Positions 26,427 to 33,720 of a stretch of 64,000 nt of DNA are shown here, one piece after another. The notes below the pieces were generated by a model. The model made no database searches. It was not told where the DNA came from and was given only the letters and a program-made list of their open reading frames with translations. This DNA comes from Hominimerdicola alba 8 (GTDB taxonomy: Bacteria > Bacillota > Clostridia > Oscillospirales > Ruminococcaceae): assembly GCF_000178155.2 (NCBI RefSeq), contig NZ_ADKM02000123.1, positions 51,182 to 115,181 on the forward strand, given 5' to 3'. The position numbers were made by a program, and so were the translations under genes. How positions within the stretch are numbered: position 1 is the first letter of the stretch; each line of letters begins with the position of its first letter.

Positions 26427-26680
26427 AATAGAATCGCCACTCCGTTGGCGAGGTTACTTTTGAGCTGTATGCTCTGTGAATATTTGCATAATATAGTTGA
26501 TATTCTTGATTTAGTTGCATTTCCAAATGCAGACCTTTTTCAACATTGGATTTTAATAAGAAATAGGACGTATTTTTAGTTCATAGATATTCATAATTAT
26601 TTGAGGTAATGAGTATGAATATCGATCGTTTTCACGCAAAAAATATCATATAATGAATCAGAACGTAAAATAGTAATGTG

Positions 26681-26758
26681 ATTTTGCGAAAATCATGCAA
26701 AATCATATTGACTTTTAAGCCGATATATGATATACTAATATCAAGGGATTTTGCAAAA
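26681..26758 (+). promoter_or_regulatory. Promoter of rloA-like gene with flanking palindromic operators
   Basis: TTGACT (26708-26713) and TATACT (26731-26736), spacing 17 bp. GATTTTGCGAAAATC lies upstream at about 26681-26695, and the perfect palindrome ATTTTGCAAAAT lies downstream at about 26748-26759, touching the GGAGGG ribosome site. The paired sites suggest repression by looping or by blocking initiation; no repressor gene is adjacent. Confidence 0.6.
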
Positions 26759-26772
26759 TGGAGGGCGAATTT

Positions 26773-28089
26773 ATGCTTTTAGAATTCAAAACGAAAAATT
26801 ACAAATCATTTGTAGATGAAATGAGCTTTATTATGTCTCCTGCACCAAAGCAGAAAGGGCTGGATTACAGTGTTCAGACCACAAAGATCGGAGCAAAAAA
26901 TTACAAGTCTCTTTGTTCTGCGGTCGTGTACGGTCCGAATGCTTCCGGAAAGACCAACATCATTGGTGCAATGGATACAATGAAGTCGATCATTATGCGT
27001 GGAAATATACGCAATGCAGATGTGCCAATGTCGATGAATGCAGCTTCTTCATTACTGGAACTTATTCCAAACTGTGATTCAAATTCTGCTCCTGTAGAAT
27101 TCTCTATCAGGTTTATTGAGAACGATATGCTTATCGACTATTCAATGATCGTTGATCTCGGTGGTTTTCTTGAAAAGGATCACCCAAGAAAAATTCTTGA
27201 GGAAAAACTTGCTGTAAATGAAAAGCCGGTTTTTATCAGAAACGATAAACTCGAAGTATCTATCCCCTCCTGCATCAAGCCTTATCTGAATTCAAATATC
27301 AAGAGCGTTAGTCAGCAGCTGAAGGACATCTCCGTAAACAGCCTCAGCGATGATGAGCTTTTCCTTAACAACGGCTTCAAAAACATATTTGCAAAACAGC
27401 TCGTTGCACTTATCCTTGGTTGGTTTGAAAAGAAGTTTGTGGTAATAATCCGTTCCGATGCGATAAAGATCATGAAGAAATTCTCAGACACAAGCGAGAA
27501 TACAATTTATGTTGAGAAAACGCTCACTGATGCTTCAAAGATATTTGGTATCAACTCTAATGCGCTCGGATACAAGACAGTTGCCGAGGGCGACGATGCT
27601 GTTCTGTGCTCAATTTTCAAAGACAAAAAAGCAATTATCCCTGCTGAACAGTTTGAGTCATACGGCACGGTAAGATTTATAAATGAGTTTCCGCTGGTGA
27701 TAAATGTTCTGAAAAATGGCGGTACACTTGTTATGGACGAATTCGATGCTTCCATACACCCAATGGCTCTGATGAACATCATCAATATTTTCCATAATGA
27801 TGAGATCAATATCAACAAAGCACAGATAATCTTCAATACCCATAATCCGATATTCCTTGATGCTTCTTTGTTCAGACGTGATGAGATCAAATTTGTTGAG
27901 CGAGATGACGATACCAATCACAGTGTTCATTATGCACTCTCAGACTTCAAGACTGCTGACGGTATCCGCAAGGGCGAGGATTATATGAATAATTATTTTG
28001 TAAACAGATATGGTGCTATCAAAGAAGTCGATTTCTCTGATTTTATCGAGCAGATGATAAAAGGTAAAGAGGTGGCGGCAGATGACTGA
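26773..28089 (+). CDS. RloA/AbiLi-like AAA ATPase (OLD-family type)
   Basis: A 438-residue protein. ATG 26773 is chosen because the earlier ATG at 26758 is itself part of the ribosome site. It opens with LLEFKTKNYKSFVDEMSF, typical of OLD-type ATPases. Walker A GPNASGKTN is at about residues 54-62, and Walker B LVMDEFDASIHP at about 319-330 carries the family His after the acidic residues. It overlaps the RloB-like gene by 8 bp. ATPase plus TOPRIM pairs of this type act in abortive infection (AbiL) and are found at restriction loci. Confidence 0.85.
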   Translation: MLLEFKTKNYKSFVDEMSFIMSPAPKQKGLDYSVQTTKIGAKNYKSLCSAVVYGPNASGKTNIIGAMDTMKSIIMRGNIRNADVPMSMNAASSLLELIPNCDSNSAPVEFSIRFIENDMLIDYSMIVDLGGFLEKDHPRKILEEKLAVNEKPVFIRNDKLEVSIPSCIKPYLNSNIKSVSQQLKDISVNSLSDDELFLNNGFKNIFAKQLVALILGWFEKKFVVIIRSDAIKIMKKFSDTSENTIYVEKTLTDASKIFGINSNALGYKTVAEGDDAVLCSIFKDKKAIIPAEQFESYGTVRFINEFPLVINVLKNGGTLVMDEFDASIHPMALMNIINIFHNDEININKAQIIFNTHNPIFLDASLFRRDEIKFVERDDDTNHSVHYALSDFKTADGIRKGEDYMNNYFVNRYGAIKEVDFSDFIEQMIKGKEVAADD

Positions 28090-28735
28090 GAGAAAGGAAA
28101 CAAGACAGTACACCTTAACCGTTGAGGGCGAGACTGAGAAAATGTATTTTGAATGGCTTCAGAAAGAAATAAACACTTCTGAAAATGCAAGATACAAGGT
28201 AAAGATCAACGCAAGTATTCAGCAGTTCCCACTCTCGTATATCAAAAAGCTAAACACTAAGTCTACGCCTTCTGTGGTTCACATCTGTGATGTTGAGGGT
28301 AAATCAGCTGAGGATATTGAGAAGTTTCATAACGTGCTTTCACAGTTAAAGGAAGCCAAAGAGCAGAAACACGTAGAATATAGACTTGGATATACAAACC
28401 TGACTTTTGAACTTTGGATGATACTGCATAAAAAAGAATGCAACTCTCCTTTTTCAGACAGATCACAATATCTTGCACCGATCAATTCTGCATATAACGA
28501 AAAGTTCAATTCCTTGAAAAGCTATAAAGAAGAACGCAATTTTAAACGGTGTCTCTCAAAGCTTAGTCTATCTGATGTAAAAGATGCTGTCAGGAGAGCA
28601 GAGAAGATCACCCGAAATAATAAAGAGATAGGAAATCCTCAGAAAAGTTATAAGGGCTTTAGGTATTATCAGGATAACCCCTCACTATCAATTTGGAAGA
28701 TAGTTGAAGAGATACTTACAGAGTGCATACAATAG
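28082..28735 (+). CDS. RloB/AbiLii-like protein with TOPRIM-type fold
   Basis: A 217-residue protein. The N-terminal VEGETEKMYFEWL gives the acidic TOPRIM Glu, and CDVEGKS at about residue 66 gives the acidic pair. RloB-like features include LGYTNLTFELWMILHKK and a C-terminal NNKEIGNPQKS. It is expected to be the nuclease-like effector of the RloA/RloB pair. Translation is coupled to RloA by overlap. Confidence 0.83.
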   Translation: MTERKETRQYTLTVEGETEKMYFEWLQKEINTSENARYKVKINASIQQFPLSYIKKLNTKSTPSVVHICDVEGKSAEDIEKFHNVLSQLKEAKEQKHVEYRLGYTNLTFELWMILHKKECNSPFSDRSQYLAPINSAYNEKFNSLKSYKEERNFKRCLSKLSLSDVKDAVRRAEKITRNNKEIGNPQKSYKGFRYYQDNPSLSIWKIVEEILTECIQ

Positions 28736-28745
28736 CATATCACAT

Positions 28746-28771
28746 AGCAGTCCTCTCGGGGACTGCTTTTT
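28746..28771 (+). terminator. Terminator after rloB-like gene
   Basis: AGCAGTCC/GGACTGCT stem with a short CTCG-containing loop, followed by TTTT. Confidence 0.8.
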
Positions 28772-28951
28772 CATTTTTCCAGTGCAAATTACACCGGGGA
28801 AAACTGAAATTCATTCCAAAGTTCGTGCGCATTGAATCTGGACTTTTAATATCGTTGCGCGCTATAATATTATCAGCCGATGGAGTCCGGCAGAAAAACA
28901 TAAATATAAAAAGATAGAAAGCAGGGGAAGTACCTGCTATGGAGGGACAAA

Positions 28952-29167
28952 ATGACATCTGAGAAAAATAAAAAGAATGTCACACAGAATGCGACCAAAC
29001 AGGAGATCGGGGCGGCCCTGAAGCTGATCGGTCTGCTGTACGAACAGGGTGAGATACCCAAACACGTTTACCGCAACATTTGCAATGAGTATTACGGCAA
29101 AGGCCTTGACAAGGTTGCAGATGCGCGCTATACTATACCAAACGCAGAAGATAAGGAGGCGGTATGA
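28952..29167 (+). CDS. Small accessory protein of the recombinase (SHOCT-like)
   Basis: A 71-residue protein. GGAGGG precedes ATG 28952. The central GAALKLIGLLYEQGEIPKHVY resembles the short SHOCT-type helical pair often seen next to serine recombinases in Clostridia. The stop overlaps the first ATG of the recombinase (ATGA), so the two are translationally coupled. It could be a directionality or regulatory factor, but this is not shown by the sequence. Confidence 0.7.
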   Translation: MTSEKNKKNVTQNATKQEIGAALKLIGLLYEQGEIPKHVYRNICNEYYGKGLDKVADARYTIPNAEDKEAV

Positions 29168-30948
29168 TGTACGGATATAATGCTGTTGCTATGCCGAAGA
29201 ACGTTGTCATCTACGCAAGAGTTTCCACTGAGCACGAGGCTCAGCTTTCGGCTCTGGAGAACCAGCTGGACTGGTACAAGCCGTTGCTTGAACAGCACCC
29301 CGAATGGACATTCGTCCGCAGTTATGTTGACGAGGGTATCACGGGAACGTCGGCAAAGAAACGTCCGCAGTTCATGCAGATGCTCAGTGATGCAAAGAAC
29401 GGCGACTTCAATCTGATACTGACCCGTGAGGTATCACGTTTCGCACGAAACACGGTGGACACTCTGCAATACACCCGTGACCTGAAAAGGTGGGGTGTGG
29501 AGGTGTTCTTCATCAACGATAACATCAGGACATTTGACGGTGACGGCGAGCTTCGTCTAACCATAATGGCGACCCTTGCACAGGACGAGAGCCGAAAGAC
29601 TTCTATCCGAGTGAAAAGCGGTCAGCAGACATCTATGGAGAACGGCGTGTATTACGGAAACGGAAATATCCTCGGGTACAACAGGGTCGGCAAAGAACTT
29701 GTTATTGATCCCGAGCAGGCTAAGACGGTGCGGAAGATATACGACTGGTATCTGGATGGTATGGGTGTAAGGCAGATACAGTTCGAGCTTGAAAAAGAGG
29801 GTGTGCTTACCGCTATGGGCAAGACCAGGTGGTACGAATCAAACATCAGCAAGATACTCAAAAACCCGTTCTACGCTGGTATACTGGAGTACCACAAGCA
29901 GTTCACTCCCGACTTTCTTGAACAGAAGAAGATCAACAATTTCGGTGAGATAGATCGTCTGCGAGTTGATGGCAGACACGAACCTATCGTTACACTGGAG
30001 GAATTCAACAGGGTGCAAGAGATAATGGAAAGCAAGAGAATGAAAAATCCTGCCAACAAGACAGGACGCAAGGAAAAGGGCAAGAAGCCTGTTTCGGATG
30101 TATGGTGCAGGCTTCTGGTATGCTCCTGCGGATGCACATTCAACCGCAAGGTATGGCACACCACATCAAAGGGTACGCAGTACGGGTATATGTGCTACTC
30201 GCAGATACGCAACGGAACTATCAGGACAAGGCTGAAAAAGGGACTGCCCACTGACGGTATCTGCACCTCACAGATGATACCCGGCTGGAAGTTACAGTTC
30301 ATGGCGAAGAACCTGTTCCGTGAGTTTCTGAGGAACACCAACAGGATACTTGACATCGCCGAGGAGATGCTTGAAAAACATATCGACGATGAAGAGGTCA
30401 CTGAGGATAATACTGAGATTATCGCACAGAAAAAGGCAGAGCTTGACAAACTGGAAAAGCGTTTGAACAAACTGATCTCCATGAGGGCTGACGATGAGAT
30501 CACAAAAGAGCAGTTCATGAACATGAAGTCGGAAGTCGACACGCAGATAGCATCTTTGCAGGAGCAGATATGCGAGCTTTCGCCCATGGAGAAAGTCACA
30601 GAGACAAGTGATGTTCCCGACTACAACGAGCGTATAACTCTGCTGAGATATGCTCTTGAACGGTACACGAATTTTGACTCCGATGAGGATATTCCTGAGG
30701 CAGTTATCGAAGCATTTGTTGAAAAAATAGTGGTGAATGAGAACTCCTTCGATTGGTATCTGCACTTCTCGGGCGATGACAAAACTCCGAAAACGTGCAA
30801 TGTGGAGGGTGACAAAAAAGCCCATAAAATCGAGCTTTTCGGGGTATCCTATGCGCCTGCGTTGGTGGAGGGCTGCTCAGGCTGCTATCGCAGACAAGAA
30901 GTAACTCATCACAACTATCTAAAAATCGGCAATTTTACACTGTTTTAG
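29167..30948 (+). CDS. Large serine recombinase (integrase of the element)
   Basis: A 593-residue protein. ATG 29167 has the better spacing to AAGGAGG; ATG 29164 overlaps the upstream stop and is the alternative. The resolvase domain carries VVIYARVSTEHEAQ (catalytic Ser about 20) and the SRFAR and DGDGE motifs. A recombinase domain follows, then a zinc ribbon (CSCGC ... CYSQ ... GICTS, about 313-366) and a coiled coil. The att core lies inside the gene at about residue 569. The last ~20 codons therefore come from ppdK-flank DNA and end at a TAG where the left copy has CAG. After excision the frame would continue for 48 codons past the core instead. Confidence 0.93.
   Translation: MYGYNAVAMPKNVVIYARVSTEHEAQLSALENQLDWYKPLLEQHPEWTFVRSYVDEGITGTSAKKRPQFMQMLSDAKNGDFNLILTREVSRFARNTVDTLQYTRDLKRWGVEVFFINDNIRTFDGDGELRLTIMATLAQDESRKTSIRVKSGQQTSMENGVYYGNGNILGYNRVGKELVIDPEQAKTVRKIYDWYLDGMGVRQIQFELEKEGVLTAMGKTRWYESNISKILKNPFYAGILEYHKQFTPDFLEQKKINNFGEIDRLRVDGRHEPIVTLEEFNRVQEIMESKRMKNPANKTGRKEKGKKPVSDVWCRLLVCSCGCTFNRKVWHTTSKGTQYGYMCYSQIRNGTIRTRLKKGLPTDGICTSQMIPGWKLQFMAKNLFREFLRNTNRILDIAEEMLEKHIDDEEVTEDNTEIIAQKKAELDKLEKRLNKLISMRADDEITKEQFMNMKSEVDTQIASLQEQICELSPMEKVTETSDVPDYNERITLLRYALERYTNFDSDEDIPEAVIEAFVEKIVVNENSFDWYLHFSGDDKTPKTCNVEGDKKAHKIELFGVSYAPALVEGCSGCYRRQEVTHHNYLKIGNFTLF
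30872..30885 (+). other. Right attachment core (att)
   Basis: A 14-bp sequence identical to 6230-6243, inside the recombinase 3' end. Read in the ppdK frame, the DNA after it encodes AAQAAIADKK and a stop, a variant ppdK C-terminus, so this side looks like the original chromosomal tail of ppdK. Confidence 0.75.
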
Positions 30949-31130
30949 TGCGATGCGGAGATGTACTTCAAAGCTAAGTCCGAGAAGCGTGAATTCCATA
31001 ATTGGCGTGACATCCGTGTAAACGTGTATGTCTGAGCCGATAGAATAGTTAATAATAAGGCTCTCACAGTTTCGGCTGTGAGAGCTTTTTTGTGGCTTGA
31101 AATATGGGCGTTTTACGTAAAAAACGTGTT
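30905..31130 (+). repeat. Right copy of long direct repeat (ppdK 3' flank)
   Basis: It matches 6262-6470, with near identity from about 30951 to 31085. It contains the duplicated terminator. Confidence 0.85.
31060..31091 (+). terminator. Terminator, right copy
   Basis: GCTCTCACAG/CTGTGAGAGC stem with six T residues. It probably ended ppdK transcription before integration and now ends the recombinase transcript. Confidence 0.9.
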
Positions 31131-31411
31131 TTAATTTAAACTCCAATTTAATTGTATAACGATCCTAAACCTGCGTTTTGTAGAAATAACTTTATTGCAT
31201 CACTTGTATGATGATCTTTGCATTTTCCAAAAATTCTTGTAAATATTTTTGGGGTAGATTTTCCCTTTACTGTGCCAATATGATATCGCAACTACAAAAA
31301 CATTTTATTTCCAAGATGTTGGCAGAATTGTCAGTATAACTAAAGCGGGAAGTAAATTTCTGACAAGTCATGCGCAAAGCATATGAAAATAGTTTATTCA
31401 TAAAATATCGC
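31131..31411. other. Non-coding AT-rich stretch
   Basis: About 280 bases between the right boundary and the marR promoter. I see no open frame with a ribosome site and no strong hairpin. Confidence 0.5.
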
Positions 31412-31464
31412 TTTACATTTAAAAATTATAGGAGTATACTATATAAGTACTATTTAGCAAGCTA
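31412..31464 (+). promoter_or_regulatory. Promoter and probable MarR operator
   Basis: TTTACA (31412-31417) and TATACT (31435-31440), 17-bp spacing. The imperfect palindrome TATTTAGCAAGCTAACTAT centred near 31459 lies between the -10 and the AAGGAGG ribosome site, a usual place for MarR autoregulation. Confidence 0.6.
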
Positions 31465-31486
31465 ACTATAAGGAGGCGAACATTTA

Positions 31487-31942
31487 GTGAGAAAGTCAAA
31501 ACAAGCCGATGTCATAAGGGCATCAAAATATGCACACCAGAAGATCGGGTGCATAATAAACTCGCGGCTTGCCCATAATGACATAACTGCCGCGCAGAGC
31601 CATGTGCTGATGACGATAATCTATCACCCTGCACCTGTTTACCCCTCTGACATACAGCGGTGTATGCACATTTCAGCGGCAACTGTGTCGGGTCTGCTGA
31701 AAAAGCTGAGGGCTAAAGGCTACCTGACTATGGAGGGCTGTGACACCGATGAACGCAGGCGCGGTCTGATAGTCACCGAAAAGGCGCTCTCACACAAAGC
31801 TGAGATAGAAAGCTGTATGAGCAGCATCGAAGATCAGGCTTTTCAGGGCTTTACGGACGAAGAACTTGACACGCTCCACGTTCTGCTTAACCGTATGGCT
31901 GAAAATCTGAATAGTGCAGAAAAGGAGGAAACTGAGGAATGA
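31487..31942 (+). CDS. MarR family transcriptional regulator
   Basis: A 151-residue protein with a GTG start after AAGGAGG. The winged helix is clear: QSHVLMTI, the recognition helix region HISAATVSGLLKKLRAKGYL, and the wing with DERRRGLIVTEKA. It probably represses the exporter genes that follow with a 4-bp ATGA overlap, relieved by a ligand or drug. Confidence 0.9.
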   Translation: MRKSKQADVIRASKYAHQKIGCIINSRLAHNDITAAQSHVLMTIIYHPAPVYPSDIQRCMHISAATVSGLLKKLRAKGYLTMEGCDTDERRRGLIVTEKALSHKAEIESCMSSIEDQAFQGFTDEELDTLHVLLNRMAENLNSAEKEETEE

Positions 31943-33720
31943 GAAAGATCCTTTCCCAGATAAAGCAGTACAGGACAGACACTATTCTTACTCCGATATA
32001 CGCCATGCTGGAGGTCATTATGGAGGTACTGCTGCCCTATATAATGGCGAAAATAATCGACTTGGGCATTGAAAAGAACGATATGAAAGCGGTGGGGCTG
32101 TACGGCGGCGCGATGGTGATCGCGGCTATGGTCAGCCTGTTTGCGGGCATCATGTCGGGCGTACACGGCGCTAGGGCTTCAACGGGCTTTGCCTGCAACC
32201 TGAGAGAAGAGATATACCGCAGGATACAGACATTCTCTTTCGGCAATATCGACAAGTTCTCGACGGCGGGTCTGGTAACGCGAATGACCACTGATGTCAC
32301 CAATATACAGAACTCTTTCCAGATGTGCATACGCATCGCGGTGCGCGCGCCTTTCATGCTGATAAGCAGTATGGTGATGAGTTTTGTGGTAAGCCCGCGT
32401 ATGAGCAGCATGTTCCTTGTGGCACTTCTGGTGCTGGCTGTAGCGCTGGGGCTGGTGGTAAGGTTTGCCATGAAGACTTTCAGCGAAGCATTCCACAAAT
32501 ACGATGAACTAAATGCAAGCGTACAGGAAAACGTATCGGCTATAAGAGTGGTAAAAGCGTATGTGCGTGAGGACTACGAAAAGCAGAAGTTCCGCAAGGC
32601 ATCGGGCAACCTGTACAACATGTTCGTCAAGGCGGAAAGCATTGTGGCGCTCAACAACCCTGTAATGATGCTTGTCAGCTACTCGGCAATAATCGCCATA
32701 AGCTGGCTGGGCGCACACATGATAGTCGGCGGCACACTCACCACAGGTGAACTGACAAGCCTTTTCTCCTACATTTTCAGCGCGTTCATCTCGCTGATGA
32801 TGCTGTCGTTCATATTTGTAATGATATCCATGTCAACTGCAAGTATCAAGCGTATCAGCGAAGTGCTGGACGAAAAGCCCGAACTTGCTGACAAGCCGAA
32901 TGCAGTCAGGGAGATGAAAGACGGTTCTATCGACTTTGAGGGTGTGGATTTCGCATATTTCAAGGGCGAGAACAAAGATGTTCTGCATAATATCGACCTG
33001 CACATAAAGTCTGGCGAAACGATAGGCATTATCGGTTCGACGGGCAGCGGCAAGACTTCGCTGGTCAACCTGATAAGCAGGCTTTATGATGTAACAAATG
33101 GCTGTGTCAAGGTGGGCGGCGTAGATGTTCGCGACTATGACATGGAATTTTTGAGAGATAACGTATCTGTCGTTTTGCAGAAGAATGTGCTGTTTTCGGG
33201 CAGTATCCTCGACAATCTGCGCTGGGGCGACCCGAATGCCACCGAAGAAGAGTGCATAGAAGCATGCAGGGCGGCGTGCGCTGATGAATTCATCGAGAGA
33301 ATGCCCGATAAGTACAACACCCACATCGAGCGCGGCGGCGCTAACGTTTCGGGCGGTCAGAAACAAAGGCTCTGTATCGCGCGTGCGCTGATGAAGCGCC
33401 CGAAAGTGCTGATACTCGATGATTCGACAAGTGCGGTGGATACCGCTACAGACGCAAAGATAAAGCAGGCTTTCGCAGAGAAGATACCGGGCACTACAAA
33501 GCTGATAATCGCACAGAGGATATCAAGCGTTGAGAAAGCCGACCGCATACTGGTGCTTGAAGACGGCAGGATAACAGGCATCGGCACACATGAAGAACTG
33601 CTGAAAAACAACGAAACTTACGCTGATATCTACAACTCACAGGTCGGCGGCGGCGGAGATTTCGACCGTCCCGAAAATGCTGAGGGAAAAGCTGTCAGCT
33701 TAGGAAAGGAGGGAGTGTAA
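31939..33720 (+). CDS. ABC exporter half-transporter (degenerate-site subunit)
   Basis: A 593-residue protein: six-helix transmembrane domain, then a nucleotide-binding domain. Walker A is GSTGSGKTS, the signature VSGGQKQR is intact, but Walker B reads LILDDSTSAVD, with Asp in place of the catalytic Glu. In heterodimeric exporters (BmrCD, LmrCD, TM287/288) one subunit is degenerate in this way. The stop abuts the next gene, which starts on the following base. The substrate is unknown; the MarR context suggests drugs or toxic compounds. Confidence 0.9.
   Translation: MRKILSQIKQYRTDTILTPIYAMLEVIMEVLLPYIMAKIIDLGIEKNDMKAVGLYGGAMVIAAMVSLFAGIMSGVHGARASTGFACNLREEIYRRIQTFSFGNIDKFSTAGLVTRMTTDVTNIQNSFQMCIRIAVRAPFMLISSMVMSFVVSPRMSSMFLVALLVLAVALGLVVRFAMKTFSEAFHKYDELNASVQENVSAIRVVKAYVREDYEKQKFRKASGNLYNMFVKAESIVALNNPVMMLVSYSAIIAISWLGAHMIVGGTLTTGELTSLFSYIFSAFISLMMLSFIFVMISMSTASIKRISEVLDEKPELADKPNAVREMKDGSIDFEGVDFAYFKGENKDVLHNIDLHIKSGETIGIIGSTGSGKTSLVNLISRLYDVTNGCVKVGGVDVRDYDMEFLRDNVSVVLQKNVLFSGSILDNLRWGDPNATEEECIEACRAACADEFIERMPDKYNTHIERGGANVSGGQKQRLCIARALMKRPKVLILDDSTSAVDTATDAKIKQAFAEKIPGTTKLIIAQRISSVEKADRILVLEDGRITGIGTHEELLKNNETYADIYNSQVGGGGDFDRPENAEGKAVSLGKEGV

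Larger units (their letters stand above)
6230..30885. mobile_element. Integrated element of ~24.6 kb in the ppdK 3' end
   Basis: It is bounded by the 14-bp identical cores and a flanking near-duplication of the ppdK tail and terminator. A large serine recombinase gene lies at the right edge, as expected for such elements. The contents are a degenerate IS, a 12-gene AT-rich defence-type operon, an SSB-like gene, unknown genes, a structured repeat array, RloA/RloB-like genes, a small accessory gene and the recombinase. No relaxase, coupling protein or type IV secretion gene is visible, so it is better called a genomic island or mobilisable element than a conjugative one. Base composition of the 7.6-24.3 kb cargo is clearly more AT-rich than the flanks and than 28.9-31 kb. 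Confidence 0.85.

Noticed and set aside
25900..28735. Retron or CRISPR-like system from the repeat array
   Set aside because: No reverse transcriptase and no cas gene is adjacent; the units are too few, too long and too diverged for CRISPR repeats.
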